A stretch of DNA of 64,000 bases. Origin: Luteococcus sp038433135 (lineage in GTDB: Bacteria; Actinomycetota; Actinomycetes; Propionibacteriales; Propionibacteriaceae). The notes under the pieces were generated by a model, which made no database searches, was not told where the DNA came from, and worked only from the letters and a program-made list of their open reading frames with translations. Numbering within the stretch: the stretch's first letter is position 1; each line of letters opens with the position of its first letter. Both the position numbers and the translations under genes were made by a program. Location of the stretch: positions 92,659-156,658 of the forward strand of contig NZ_JBCDMV010000001.1 of the NCBI RefSeq assembly GCF_038433135.1, written 5' to 3'. Shown one piece after another: positions 1-8,178 of the stretch.

Positions 1-281
1 ATCTGGGCGCTGCCGCGCAGCAGGCCGAAGGGTGAGGCGGCCATCCGTCCGATCCGCAGGCCGAAGAGCCAGGGCAGCCGCCCCTCGTGCGTCTTCTGGA
101 TCAGCTCGACGACGTCGGGCCGGTCCGAGGTGGGTTGCCAGAAGCCCAAGCTGTGGTGCGGGGTGTGATGCCGTAGCAGCTTGCCGCGCGCCACTCGTTC
201 GGCCCGGTCGGTCGCGCGAATGCTGAAGGAGGAAAAGGCGTCACCGCCCTTGTCCTGCGCGGTGATGGGCGGTGGGGTCAT
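1..281 (-). CDS. DUF2252 family protein, N-terminal part (truncated by window edge)
   Basis: Reading the minus strand from an ATG at 281 gives an uninterrupted frame of 93 codons that runs off the window, so only the amino-terminal part is present. It contains the features of DUF2252 proteins: a basic RVARGKLLRH stretch, a histidine-rich TPHHSLGFW segment, a DRPDVVELI segment and the diagnostic RIGRMAASPFGLLRG motif. The family is often annotated as uncharacterised or kinase-like and its biochemical role is not settled. The gene is divergent from the ACT-domain gene at 348, with 66 bp between the two starts. The family call rests on motif recognition, not on a search. Confidence 0.8.
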   Translation of the reverse strand, partial: MTPPPITAQDKGGDAFSSFSIRATDRAERVARGKLLRHHTPHHSLGFWQPTSDRPDVVELIQKTHEGRLPWLFGLRIGRMAASPFGLLRGSAQ

Positions 282-335
282 CCGGGGCTCCTTCACGACT
301 GTCTCAAGTGATCGTAGCTGTCCCCGCCGACAGAT

Positions 336-356
336 TAAGCTCTGTGCATGGCACAG
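336..356 (+). promoter_or_regulatory. Leaderless -10 box and palindrome over the start codon
   Basis: TAAGCT at 336-341 fits the TANNNT -10 consensus and lies 6 nt before the ATG at 348, so the transcript probably begins at the start codon. The ATG is itself the centre of an inverted repeat, CTGTGC-ATG-GCACAG (342-356). A protein bound there would cover the transcription start; alternatively an RNA hairpin would hide the start codon. Both readings are inference. Confidence 0.5.
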
Positions 357-869
357 CTTCTGTTGACCCTGATCGGTGATGATCGTGAGGGCCTGGTCTC
401 GGCCCTGAGCTCCGTCGTTGCGCAGCACGACGGCAACTGGCTGGAGAGCCAGATGGCGAGGCTGGGCGGCAAGTTCGCCGGCGTCGCGCTGGTGGACCTG
501 CCCGACGAGAAGACCAATGCGTTCACCGCCGCGGTGGGTGGCATGACGGATCTGCAGGTGAGCGTCACCCCGGCCGGCGAGCAGTCCGAGCCGCTCGGTA
601 CGCCGGTCACGCTGCGCTTGGTGGGCAATGACCGGCCCGGCATCGTCCGCGAGGTCACCACCGTGCTGGCCGGCAAGGGGGTCGGCATCGACGAGATGCA
701 CACCTCCACCCGGCCGGCGCCGATGGCCGACACCACCCTGTTCGAGACGATCGCCCAGGTGCGGCTGCCCGAGGGGCTGGAGGTCGGGGAGGTTCGGGAG
801 TCGCTGGAGGCGATTGCCGCCGAGCTGATGGTCGACCTGGACTTCGACGAGACCCTCGACGACGCCTGA
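348..869 (+). CDS. Tandem ACT-domain protein, GcvR-like
   Basis: This 173-residue protein has two ACT domains. The first begins at the amino terminus (LLTLIGDDREGLVSALSSVV) and the second at about residue 85 (RLVGNDRPGIVREVTTVL). That layout and length match the glycine-cleavage repressor-like (GcvR) group of small regulators, which bind amino acids and have no DNA-binding domain. No membrane segment or enzymatic domain is visible. It appears to be a single-gene unit: the upstream gene diverges and the downstream gene converges. No Shine-Dalgarno sequence precedes the ATG, consistent with leaderless expression. The two ACT domains are clear; the ligand and any role in glycine metabolism are not shown by the sequence. 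Confidence 0.8.
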   Translation: MAQLLLTLIGDDREGLVSALSSVVAQHDGNWLESQMARLGGKFAGVALVDLPDEKTNAFTAAVGGMTDLQVSVTPAGEQSEPLGTPVTLRLVGNDRPGIVREVTTVLAGKGVGIDEMHTSTRPAPMADTTLFETIAQVRLPEGLEVGEVRESLEAIAAELMVDLDFDETLDDA

Positions 870-900
870 CCGGCTGGACGTTGGCCCGGCGGTCGGCCTG

Positions 901-1656
901 TCAGCGACGACGGACCCGGCGCGCGGCCAGCACCGCCAGCGAGCGCTTGCCGTAGCGTTCGGCGGTGGCGTCGTGCAGGTCCACCACCTCGCGTTCCACC
1001 CGACGGGTGAAGGCCGCCACCCCCTCGCCGGGGCGGGGCTCCAGGGGCCGGCCCACCACCACGTGCACCGTGCGGCGCGGCCAGCGCGGGAAGCGGGCCT
1101 CCGCCGGCCAGGCGTCGGAGCAGCCCACCAGGGCGACCGGCACGCAGGGCACCTTGCCGCTGACGCACAGCCGGCCGGCGCCCGGGGTGAAGGTGGCCAT
1201 GGCGCCGGTGCGGGAGCGGGTGCCCTCCGGGAAGATCAGCAGGGGGGTGCCATCCTTCAGCAGCGCCGACGACAGCCCCTTGTGATTGCCCTTGTGCGGG
1301 CGGCCCGGCCGGTCGATCGGGTAGGCGTTGAACAGCAGCACCGGCGCCAGCGCGGTGTACCAGTGCAGGAAGAAGTGGTCGGCGGCGGCACCAGCGGCCA
1401 GATTGGTGGTCAGGTGATCCGGCAGCGCCGAGTAGATCAGTGCCGTGTCCAGGTGCGACGAGTGGTTGGCGACGACGACGAAGGGGCCGGTCAGGCCCTC
1501 CACATTCTCCGAGCCGTGGAGTTCCACGTTGACGCCGACCTTCACCGCCCCGGCGAGCACCGTCTTGCGCACCAGCCGTCGGAGCCGGGCCAGCGAGGGG
1601 TCACGGTAGCGCCGCGGCACGATGGCCGCGGAGGAGGGGGCTTGCTGCTGACTCAT
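901..1656 (-). CDS. Lysophospholipid acyltransferase family protein (PlsC-like)
   Basis: A 251-residue acyltransferase of the PlsC/LPLAT family, expected to transfer an acyl chain to a lysophospholipid or glycerol-3-phosphate derivative at the inner membrane face. The catalytic HX4D motif is present as NHSSHLD near residue 68 and the substrate-binding block as FPEGTRSRTG. The ATG at 1656 was preferred because AGGAAG stands upstream; an in-frame start at 1689 lacks such a site. The carboxyl end is basic. Whether it makes phosphatidic acid (true PlsC) or acts on another acceptor such as a mannoside cannot be decided from motifs. It converges with the ACT gene upstream, so it is probably transcribed alone. 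Confidence 0.85.
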   Translation of the reverse strand: MSQQQAPSSAAIVPRRYRDPSLARLRRLVRKTVLAGAVKVGVNVELHGSENVEGLTGPFVVVANHSSHLDTALIYSALPDHLTTNLAAGAAADHFFLHWYTALAPVLLFNAYPIDRPGRPHKGNHKGLSSALLKDGTPLLIFPEGTRSRTGAMATFTPGAGRLCVSGKVPCVPVALVGCSDAWPAEARFPRWPRRTVHVVVGRPLEPRPGEGVAAFTRRVEREVVDLHDATAERYGKRSLAVLAARRVRRR

Positions 1657-1744
1657 CGGGCCACTTCCTGCACGATCAGAGCATGCCATGGATGACCAGC
1701 CGGATGCTCGCTGGTGCCTTGCTCGTGGCCTGGCGCCTGCCGGA

Positions 1745-2944
1745 TCAGGCCTTGGCGCAGCTCTGGGTGCTGACCGGGGTGCGGTAGCTGGCCGCCTTGT
1801 CCAGCATCGCGTCGGTGGCGGCGTCGGTCAGGGCATATCCGGTGGAGTGGTCAACCATGGAGCGGGCAAAGATGGTGCCGGCCACCCGGCCGTCGGTGGT
1901 GAGCAGAGGGCCGCCGGAATTGCCCGGCTGCACCGTGCCGCTGAGCGAGTAGACCTGCCGCACCACGCCCTTCCCGCCGTAGATGTCGTCGCCATTGGCG
2001 CTGACCGTGCCGCGCACGCGCGCCGCCTTGACCGTGTAGCCGCCGCCCTGCGGGAAGCCCGCCACCACCGCGTCCTGCCGCGAGCTCAGCGAGCCGGCGC
2101 GGGGCAGCGCCGCCGCCCGCAGCGACGGGACGTCGAGGATGGCCAGATCCAGATCCGGGTTGAAGGCGACGACGGTGGCACTCAGCCGCTCGCCAACCCC
2201 GCCCACCTGCACCGTCGTGCTGCTGGAGCCCGCGACGACGTGGGCATTGGTGACCACCCGGTTCCCGGCCACCACCCAGCCGCTGCCGGAATGGGCCTGG
2301 GAACAGCTCTGGGCGTCGGCATTGATCTTGACGATGCTGCCCGCGGCCCGACGCACCGCGGCGGTCTTGGCGGCCGCCGTGTCCGGCGACGGCACCGGCA
2401 GCACCGGCTCGGGCGCCAGCCCGCTGAAGACCCGGGGGAAGCCCGCCTCGCCGAGGCTCTGGGTGAACCGGCCAGCCCATCGCCCGGCCGCATCGGGCGT
2501 CACCTTCTCCATCCCCGCCAGTACCCGGGAATCGTTCATCTGGGTGGTCAGGGAGCGCGGCAGGATGGGGCGGATGGCCCCGCCGACGAGGGTGAACGTG
2601 ATACTCACCATCAGCATCGAGACCAGCGCGCCGATCCCGGAATCCAGCAGTCGCGCGCTCTGCCCGGAGGCCCGGGCGCGCAGCTGCAGCCCGACCCGGA
2701 TCAGCAGCGATTCGCCCAGCAGCGCCCCGAGCAGCACGCCGACGATCAGCAGGGGGAATGGCTGCTGCAGGTCCTCGTCCCAACGGGCGAGCAACCGCGG
2801 GGTCAGCCAGAGCCCGACGGTGGCGCCCAGCAACAGCCCGCCCAGCCCGAAGACGCTGGTCAGCGCTCCCACCCGCCAGCCGCGAAAGGCATGGCTGAGC
2901 AGCAGCACCAGAAGTGCCAGGTCAATCCAGTCCAGACCGGTCAT
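1745..2944 (-). CDS. marP: MarP-like membrane serine protease (CvpA domain plus trypsin-like domain)
   Basis: The 399-residue product has an amino-terminal CvpA-like region with about four membrane helices (residues 1-130), a linker, and an extracytoplasmic trypsin-like protease domain. The catalytic triad can be read as His in NAHVVAG, Asp in NPDLDLAILD and Ser in GNSGGPL. Two Cys residues flank the protease domain (QSCSQ and QSCAKA near the end), consistent with the disulfide reported for mycobacterial MarP. MarP proteins support acid and oxidative-stress tolerance by processing cell-wall enzymes. The ATG at 2944 follows AAAGGAG with good spacing, so it is preferred to upstream in-frame starts. 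The product name is confident; the gene symbol is assigned by architecture. Confidence 0.88.
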   Translation of the reverse strand: MTGLDWIDLALLVLLLSHAFRGWRVGALTSVFGLGGLLLGATVGLWLTPRLLARWDEDLQQPFPLLIVGVLLGALLGESLLIRVGLQLRARASGQSARLLDSGIGALVSMLMVSITFTLVGGAIRPILPRSLTTQMNDSRVLAGMEKVTPDAAGRWAGRFTQSLGEAGFPRVFSGLAPEPVLPVPSPDTAAAKTAAVRRAAGSIVKINADAQSCSQAHSGSGWVVAGNRVVTNAHVVAGSSSTTVQVGGVGERLSATVVAFNPDLDLAILDVPSLRAAALPRAGSLSSRQDAVVAGFPQGGGYTVKAARVRGTVSANGDDIYGGKGVVRQVYSLSGTVQPGNSGGPLLTTDGRVAGTIFARSMVDHSTGYALTDAATDAMLDKAASYRTPVSTQSCAKA

Positions 2945-3091
2945 CGGGCTCCTTTCGCATGCTCCATGGTGCCGCGGGAATCTGTGGGGGCAACCAGGCT
3001 GGTAGCTCGGCCAGGTGCGATTGCTGCGATGTCTGGAGCCGCGGCTCACCGGGGCTCGGCTCGTCGTGCCGGTCTCCGCAGTCCGAATCCG

Positions 3092-3529
3092 TCAGTCGAT
3101 CGGCCGACCCCGCAGCTTCTTCGTCTCCGAGCGGCGCTTCTTGCTGGCCAGCCGGCGCTGCACCGATCCGCGGGAGGGTTTGGTGGCGCGGCGGGCCGGA
3201 GGCGGGGGAGCCAGGGCCTCGCGCAGCAGAGTCGCCATCCGCTCCCGGGCGGCGGCCCGGTTGCGGCGCTGGTGACGGTGCTCGGAGGCGTCAACGCGCA
3301 GCAACGTTCCATCCAGCCGGCCGGCCAGCCGGGCCAGCACCCGCTCGCGCTGGCGATCGGTGAAGGCCGTCGTCACGGCCAGGTCCAGGGTGAGTTGCAC
3401 CCGGGAATCGGTGGTGTTGACCCCCTGGCCACCGGGCCCGCCGGAACGGCTGAACTGCTCCGTCAGCTCCGCCTCACCAATCACCAGGCCGTGCGGGGCG
3501 CCGGGCCCGGGCGCAATCACCAGATCCAT
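3092..3529 (-). CDS. arfB: Alternative ribosome-rescue factor ArfB (peptidyl-tRNA hydrolase)
   Basis: A 145-residue class-I release-factor-like protein without the codon-recognition domains. The catalytic GGQ loop is present (SGGPGGQGVNTTDSRVQL, about residues 29-46), followed by a basic carboxyl tail (RRLASKKRRSETKKLRGR) of the type ArfB uses to sense an empty mRNA channel. It should hydrolyse peptidyl-tRNA on stalled ribosomes as a back-up to tmRNA. A strong Shine-Dalgarno, GAAGGAGG, precedes the ATG at 3529. Its start faces the DUF3267 gene across a copy of the 92-bp palindromic element. Length and motif order fit the family well. Confidence 0.92.
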   Translation of the reverse strand: MDLVIAPGPGAPHGLVIGEAELTEQFSRSGGPGGQGVNTTDSRVQLTLDLAVTTAFTDRQRERVLARLAGRLDGTLLRVDASEHRHQRRNRAAARERMATLLREALAPPPPARRATKPSRGSVQRRLASKKRRSETKKLRGRPID

Positions 3530-3634
3530 GGCCCCTCCTTCCCGGCAAGTCTCTCAGGAGCCGGTCGTCGACCGCACGGCGTTTTCGGCGGCAGGGTCGG
3601 ACAGGCCCGTTCCTGACCGGGTGGCAAGGATGTC

Positions 3635-3726
3635 TTCCCGAGAATCGACCCCCAGAATCGGCTCCGCTGGCGGACCTTCACGCAGCGGCCTGTCGAGTCC
3701 CCGATTCTGGGGGTCGGTTTTCGGAA
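3635..3726. repeat. 92-bp palindromic element, copy 1
   Basis: Left arm 3635-3660 and right arm 3701-3726 are inverted repeats built on TTCCGAGAAYYGACC followed by YCCAGAWTCG; the 40 bp between them are unlike the other copies. The left arm carries one extra C (TTCCCGAG). The element lies between the divergent arfB and DUF3267 genes, about 100 bp before arfB and ending 20 bp before the -10 box of the DUF3267 gene. Confidence 0.85.
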
Positions 3727-3745
3727 TCTGCCGCGACAGCCCGCA

Positions 3746-3751
3746 TAGGAT
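3746..3751 (+). promoter_or_regulatory. -10 box of a leaderless gene
   Basis: TAGGAT fits TANNNT and ends 6 nt before the ATG at 3758; no ribosome-binding site is present between them. Confidence 0.5.
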
Positions 3752-3757
3752 CGGGTC

Positions 3758-4342
3758 ATGTGGTACCCGCCCAAACTGCCGGGCACTAGCGAGAGCAAGG
3801 TGCCGGGCGAGCGTTCCCAGGCGTGGATGGCCGCGCTTGGGACCGGCCTGCTGCTCCTGGGGGCGGGTGTGGGGGTCGCGATCATGGCCTGGCGCGAATC
3901 CGCCTCGGGCAACTACTACCTCACGGCCCGCCGGGCGCTGCTGCTGGTGGCGGGCACGACGATGATCACCATCGCCACCATGGCGCTGCACGAACTGCTG
4001 CACGGTCTGGGGATGGCGGTGCTGCGGGCTCGCCCCCGCTTCGGCGCCGGCATGATGTCACCCGGCCTGCCCTACCTGTACACCACATGCGAGGGGCATC
4101 GGTTCACCCGCTGGCAGTACATCGTCGTGGCCGCCCTGCCGAATGTGGTGATCAACCTTGGCCTGCTCCTGATGATGGCCTGGGGTCCGTACGAGGCCTG
4201 GTGGGTGCTGCCCTTCGCGCTGCACCTCTCCGGTGGGGTGGGCGACGCCTGGCTGTGCTGGGCCGCGCTCACCGAGCCCCCCGGAACCCTGGTGGAGGAC
4301 CAGCGCGCCGGGGTCAGGGTGTACCGCCCCGAGACCTCCTGA
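3758..4342 (+). CDS. DUF3267-like membrane metalloprotease-type protein
   Basis: The 194-residue protein has roughly four membrane helices and an HEXXH-like motif at the end of the second helix (ALHELLHGLGM, near residue 75), the pattern of the DUF3267 family, which is assumed to contain a membrane-embedded zinc protease site. A later NVVINLG segment would supply the distal part of the active site. No substrate is known. The first 28 residues are hydrophilic and cytosolic. The gene is probably leaderless and converges with the TlpA-like gene (9 bp between stops). It does not share a promoter with arfB. Family assignment is fairly secure, catalytic activity is inference. Confidence 0.75.
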   Translation: MWYPPKLPGTSESKVPGERSQAWMAALGTGLLLLGAGVGVAIMAWRESASGNYYLTARRALLLVAGTTMITIATMALHELLHGLGMAVLRARPRFGAGMMSPGLPYLYTTCEGHRFTRWQYIVVAALPNVVINLGLLLMMAWGPYEAWWVLPFALHLSGGVGDAWLCWAALTEPPGTLVEDQRAGVRVYRPETS

Positions 4343-4351
4343 GCGGACGGC

Positions 4352-4999
4352 TCAGCCCCCGATCTTGGCCAGGTTCTCCGCCATCTGATCCGCTGTCAGC
4401 CCGCCCACCCGGCTCTCCCGCAGGATCCCGTCGCCGTCGATGAAGAAGTGCGACGGGATCCCGATCGAGCGGTAGCGCGACGCCAGCTCGGTCTCCGGGT
4501 CGCTGACCATCGGGAAGGTCAGGTTCAGCCGGTTGGCATAGGAGCGCACCGTGGCGGCATCCTCGCTGATGAAGACGGCAATGATGGTGACGTCCTTGGG
4601 CTTGGCGGCCTGCCAGGCGGCTTCGATGTCCGGGGCCTCGGCGCGGCAGGCGGTGCACCAGGTGGCGCCGAAGGTGATCCAGACCGGCTTGCCCTTGAGT
4701 GACGCCAGGGAGATCTGCTTGCCGTCCATCGTGGTGACGGTGAAGCCGGGGGCAGGCTTGCCCACCTCCGGCGCCGAGCCGCTCTGGTCGCCCTCCAGGG
4801 TCACCGACTGGGCACCCCCGGTGCCTCCCGGGGCGGTGGCCGCGGGCTCGGAATCCGCCCGGTTCACGAACCAGGCCCCGGCCAGCACCAGCGCCAGGGT
4901 GATGCCCAGCACGGCCAGGCTGCCGTACTTGCTGCGCCGCAGCCGCTCGCGCCAGTCGCCCGACGTCTGGGCCGGATCGGTGGGGTGCTGCTCGGACAT
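4352..4999 (-). CDS. Membrane-anchored thioredoxin-like protein (TlpA/ResA type)
   Basis: A 215-residue protein with a cytosolic amino terminus, one membrane anchor (residues 26-45, SLAVLGITLALVLAGAWFV) and an extracytoplasmic redoxin domain carrying the active-site WCTAC pair (about residue 117). In System II cytochrome c maturation, ResA/TlpA proteins keep apocytochrome CXXCH cysteines reduced using electrons from CcdA. It is the last gene of the minus-strand ccs block, downstream of ccsB, separated from it by a 105-bp gap holding a perfect inverted repeat. The context with nrfHA, ccdA, resB and ccsB makes the haem-ligation role likely. Confidence 0.85.
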   Translation of the reverse strand: MSEQHPTDPAQTSGDWRERLRRSKYGSLAVLGITLALVLAGAWFVNRADSEPAATAPGGTGGAQSVTLEGDQSGSAPEVGKPAPGFTVTTMDGKQISLASLKGKPVWITFGATWCTACRAEAPDIEAAWQAAKPKDVTIIAVFISEDAATVRSYANRLNLTFPMVSDPETELASRYRSIGIPSHFFIDGDGILRESRVGGLTADQMAENLAKIGG

Positions 5000-5030
5000 T
5001 CGGTTACTCCATCGGGAAGAGGGGCTGAAT

Positions 5031-5088
5031 GGGCTGAGCCCGTCGAGGCACCACCAACTCTGGCAGATTTCGTCGACGGGCTCAGCCC
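5031..5088. repeat. REP-like perfect 16-bp inverted pair
   Basis: GGGCTGAGCCCGTCGA at 5031-5046 is repeated exactly, inverted, at 5073-5088, with 26 bp between. It sits between ccsB and the TlpA-like gene, which are co-directional. The arm sequence belongs to the same family as the TCGACGGGCTCGG units found elsewhere in the window. A folded transcript would form a strong hairpin and could lower expression of the distal gene; that is inference. Confidence 0.8.
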
Positions 5089-5104
5089 TTGGGTGGGGTG
5101 GGGG

Positions 5105-5962
5105 TCAGGCGTAGGAGTGCAGGCCGCCGAAGAAGTGGTTGCCCAGGAAGGTGAACAGGATGGCCACGAAGCCCATGATCAGCAGCCAGGCGGAGCGGTT
5201 GCCCTGCCAGCCCTTGGTCACCCGGGCATGGATGTAGGCGCCGTAGATCAGCCAGGTGACCAGCGCGGCGGTCTCCTTCGGATCCCAGCTCCAGTACTTG
5301 CCCCAGGCCGAATTGGCCCAGATGGCGCCCTGGATGTTCATCATGGTGAGCAGCGGGAAGCTGAACACGACGGCGCGGTAGCCCAGCTCGTCCAGCCGCT
5401 CCCGGCTGGGCAGGCTGGCCCAGTTCACCTTTGGCTTGAGCAGGTAGAGGATGCCGGCTGCCGAGGCGACGCCGCCGGCGCCGTAGCCCAGCACCGCCAG
5501 GAAGACGTGCACGGTCAGCATGAAGGGGCTCTGCAGCGCGGGCATCAGCGGCTTGGTGATGTCGTCGCGGGTGGCGGCGTAGATCAGGATGGCCAGCGCC
5601 ATCGGCAGCAGCGCGATGCCCAGCGCGCGGGCCTGGTGGCGACGCTCGAAGTAGACGTAGAAGGCGAGCATCCCCCAGCCGAAGGCGCAGGCAAACTCGT
5701 ACTGGTTGGCGAAGGGCGCGTGCTTCACCACGATTGCCCGGGTCACCAGGCTGATGGTCATCAGCACGGCCGCGGCCAGCGCCAGCTGGCTGCCGTACCA
5801 GGCGACGCCGCGGCTGGGGGCGGCGACGGGCACCGACCCTCCGCCGGCGGTGGCCAGCACCGGGCTGCGACGGGCGGTGGTGAGCCCCGCCAGGAAGGCG
5901 ACGGCGGCCAGGCCCACCAGGATGGTGGCTGCCACCAGGCAGTACTTCGAGATCTCAAGCAT
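5105..5962 (-). CDS. ccsB: Cytochrome c biogenesis protein CcsB/ResC (CcsA family)
   Basis: A 285-residue polytopic protein with about eight membrane helices. The haem-binding tryptophan-rich WWD-type segment of the CcsA family is visible near residue 223 (WGKYWSWDPKETAAL), and conserved histidines lie in the flanking helices (VKHAPFANQYEF, YIHARVTKGW). With ResB it forms the System II haem export and ligation complex that attaches haem to CXXCH motifs outside the membrane. Its start overlaps the end of resB by 8 bp, so the two are translationally coupled. The block would serve the nine-haem NrfHA pair upstream as well as any other c-type cytochromes. Confidence 0.93.
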   Translation of the reverse strand: MLEISKYCLVAATILVGLAAVAFLAGLTTARRSPVLATAGGGSVPVAAPSRGVAWYGSQLALAAAVLMTISLVTRAIVVKHAPFANQYEFACAFGWGMLAFYVYFERRHQARALGIALLPMALAILIYAATRDDITKPLMPALQSPFMLTVHVFLAVLGYGAGGVASAAGILYLLKPKVNWASLPSRERLDELGYRAVVFSFPLLTMMNIQGAIWANSAWGKYWSWDPKETAALVTWLIYGAYIHARVTKGWQGNRSAWLLIMGFVAILFTFLGNHFFGGLHSYA

Positions 5963-7466
5963 GGGTGCTCCCGGTAGTGGTCAGGTTGTCGTCGGTGGTG
6001 CTGGGATCGGTGGTGCTGGGGTCGGTTGCCGGTTCGGGGGCCGACGAGGTGCCGCCGAGCGAGTCGACGAATTTCGTCACCTCGTTCTCGAACAGGGTGT
6101 CGTGCTTGTCCGGGGAGGCCACTCGCACCTGGTTGCCGTCGGGACCGGGATGGATCCGGATCCACAACCGCTGGTGGCGGAAGAACATGGTGCAGATCAT
6201 CCCGGCCACCAGCAGCAGCGATCCGAGCCACACCAGCGGTGCGCCATTGTCCTTGCTGACCATCAGGCCGGTGAACTGGCGCTCCCGGTTGAAGGTCATC
6301 TGCACGCCACCGACGTCGGTGGGCTTGCCCTGGCTGATCACCTGGTTGGCCTTGGGCTCGGTGCTGCCGGCATCGTAGAGCTCCACCATCACCTGGCCGG
6401 GGCCGATCCGCGCGTCGGTCTGCCCGGATGCGGGAGCGACGACGTAGACCTGCATCCCGTTGGACAGGGTGGCCTTGCCGTAGTTCTGGGTCTCGTCCTG
6501 GGTCTGGTACTGCAGCGGGACACCCTGGTGCAGCAATTGCTTGCCGGCGGCGTCCTTGATGGTCAGGTCTGCCGCGAAGCCGAAGTAGGACTGGTTGAAC
6601 ATCACCCGTCCCTCCTTCAGCGGGGCATTGACCCGCAGGGTGTGCTCCCTCAGCTTCTGGCCGTCCTTGTACAGCACCACCTCGGCGGCATAGTCCATCG
6701 GACTGCCGTCGTCGTGGTAGGAGTCGGTGAAGCTCTTGGCCTCGATCGACAGGCCGGTGCCGTGCCCGACGGCCTGCGGGCCCATCCCCACCGGGACGGT
6801 GAACTCGTCCTCATGGAAGCCGGTGTTGTTGGTCACCAGCACCCCCAGCAGGATCAGGCAGAAGGCCGCGTGCGCAAGGGCGGTGCCCAGCGGCATCCAG
6901 CGGTTGCGGTCGGCGTAGAGGTTCAGCCCGTCCGGGCCGTCGTCCTGGATGATCCGGAAACGCTTGTGAGCGAGCTTGTTGCGGGCCTCGGCCAGCACCG
7001 CCTGGGCGTCGCCGCCGACGACGGTGCTGCGATGGGTCCGGGCATGGTCGAAGAAGCCCTCCCGCACATGGGTGTGCGGCTTGGTGGCATTGCGCCACAG
7101 CGTCGGCAGCCGGTGCGTGGTGCAGGCGATGATGCTCAGCACCAGCAGGATGTTGACGATCCGGAAGGGCCAGGAGCTGAACATGTGGAAGACGCCCAGG
7201 AAGCTCAGCGGCATCGTCCAGCCGCGGTACTTGGGCTGCACGCTCTCCAGGAAGGAGGCGTAGCGGGCGGGGTCGGCGCGCGTCTCGGCCGGTACCTGGG
7301 TGAACAGCACGCCCAGCAGGCTGAGCAGCGTCATGGCGAAGATCAGCCACAGACCGAAGCGCTTGTTGTAGAAGAGTCGGTAGATCCGGCGGAACATCTC
7401 GGCGGGGCTGATGTCGGCACCGGCGTCGGGGGCCGCCCCGGGGGGTGACTGCACGGCTGTACTCAT
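5955..7466 (-). CDS. resB: Cytochrome c biogenesis protein ResB (Ccs1)
   Basis: A 503-residue ResB-family protein. Three membrane helices lie in the first 200 residues (for example FGLWLIFAMTLLSLLGVLF and IVNILLVLSIIACTT), followed by a large extracytoplasmic domain and a last helix near residue 410 (LVWLGSLLLVAGMICTMFF) with HQRLWIRI after it. ResB works with CcsB in the System II haem synthetase. The ATG at 7466 is preceded by GAGGAAGA. The cytosolic carboxyl tail is Ser/Thr/Pro-rich and ends in a direct DPSTTDPSTTD repeat. It lies 10 bp after ccdA. Confidence 0.93.
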   Translation of the reverse strand: MSTAVQSPPGAAPDAGADISPAEMFRRIYRLFYNKRFGLWLIFAMTLLSLLGVLFTQVPAETRADPARYASFLESVQPKYRGWTMPLSFLGVFHMFSSWPFRIVNILLVLSIIACTTHRLPTLWRNATKPHTHVREGFFDHARTHRSTVVGGDAQAVLAEARNKLAHKRFRIIQDDGPDGLNLYADRNRWMPLGTALAHAAFCLILLGVLVTNNTGFHEDEFTVPVGMGPQAVGHGTGLSIEAKSFTDSYHDDGSPMDYAAEVVLYKDGQKLREHTLRVNAPLKEGRVMFNQSYFGFAADLTIKDAAGKQLLHQGVPLQYQTQDETQNYGKATLSNGMQVYVVAPASGQTDARIGPGQVMVELYDAGSTEPKANQVISQGKPTDVGGVQMTFNRERQFTGLMVSKDNGAPLVWLGSLLLVAGMICTMFFRHQRLWIRIHPGPDGNQVRVASPDKHDTLFENEVTKFVDSLGGTSSAPEPATDPSTTDPSTTDDNLTTTGSTHA

Positions 7467-7476
7467 GGTGTCTTCC

Positions 7477-8166
7477 TCATACTCCGAAGGCGGAAAGCCT
7501 GCTGAACTGGTTGGTGATGACCAGGAAGCCGGTGAGCAGCAGCAGCGCTCCCGAGACCAACTGGACGGCGGTTTCGTGGCGGGTGAACCAGGCGAGCTTC
7601 TCGCTCACCCAGCTGGCCCCCAGTGCGACCGCGACGAAGGGAAGGCCCAGCCCCAGGCAGTAGGCGACCAGCAGCGCCGCCCCTTGCCCGACGCTGTTGG
7701 CCTGGGTGGCCAGGCCGATGATGCCGCCCAGGATCGGGCCGATGCACGGCGTCCAACCCGCGCCGAAGGCCAGCCCCAGCAGCACCGAGCGGCGCAGGCT
7801 GGGGGCCTGCACAGCGCGACCAGAGCGGGGGCCGCCGAAAGTCCTGGCCAGGAAGGGGAGCTCCACCAGGCCGGCGACGTGCAGGCCCATCACCACCAGG
7901 ATGCCGCCGCCGATGATCCGCAGCAGGTCGCGATGGTCACCCACCACCCAGCCGATCAGCCCGATCGAGGCCCACAGCCCCACGAAGACCACGCTGAAGC
8001 CGGCGACGAAGGCCAGCGACTGCCGCAGGGCGGCGCCCGTCGTGCGTTCGCTCTCGTCGGTGCCCACCAGGTAGCCCACGAAGACGGGCACGATCGGCAG
8101 GAAGCACGGCGAGGCGAAGCTGACGATGCCCGCCAGCAGCGCGATCGGTAGCGTGAGATTGTCCAT
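7477..8166 (-). CDS. ccdA: Thiol-disulfide transporter CcdA
   Basis: A 229-residue protein with six predicted membrane helices and the two paired-cysteine motifs of CcdA: SPCFLPIVPVFVGY near residue 20 and GWTPCIGPILGGIIG near residue 136. It carries reducing equivalents from cytosolic thioredoxin to extracytoplasmic acceptors such as the TlpA/ResA-like protein encoded three genes further on. It sits between the TPR gene (12 bp gap) and resB, in the usual order for Gram-positive System II clusters. Confidence 0.93.
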   Translation of the reverse strand: MDNLTLPIALLAGIVSFASPCFLPIVPVFVGYLVGTDESERTTGAALRQSLAFVAGFSVVFVGLWASIGLIGWVVGDHRDLLRIIGGGILVVMGLHVAGLVELPFLARTFGGPRSGRAVQAPSLRRSVLLGLAFGAGWTPCIGPILGGIIGLATQANSVGQGAALLVAYCLGLGLPFVAVALGASWVSEKLAWFTRHETAVQLVSGALLLLTGFLVITNQFSRLSAFGV

Positions 8167-8178
8167 GGTGGTGAGCGG

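Noticed and set aside
1688..3616. A plus-strand frame of 642 codons opposite the MarP-like protease and arfB
   Set aside because: It spans two real minus-strand genes and their gap and has shadow composition.
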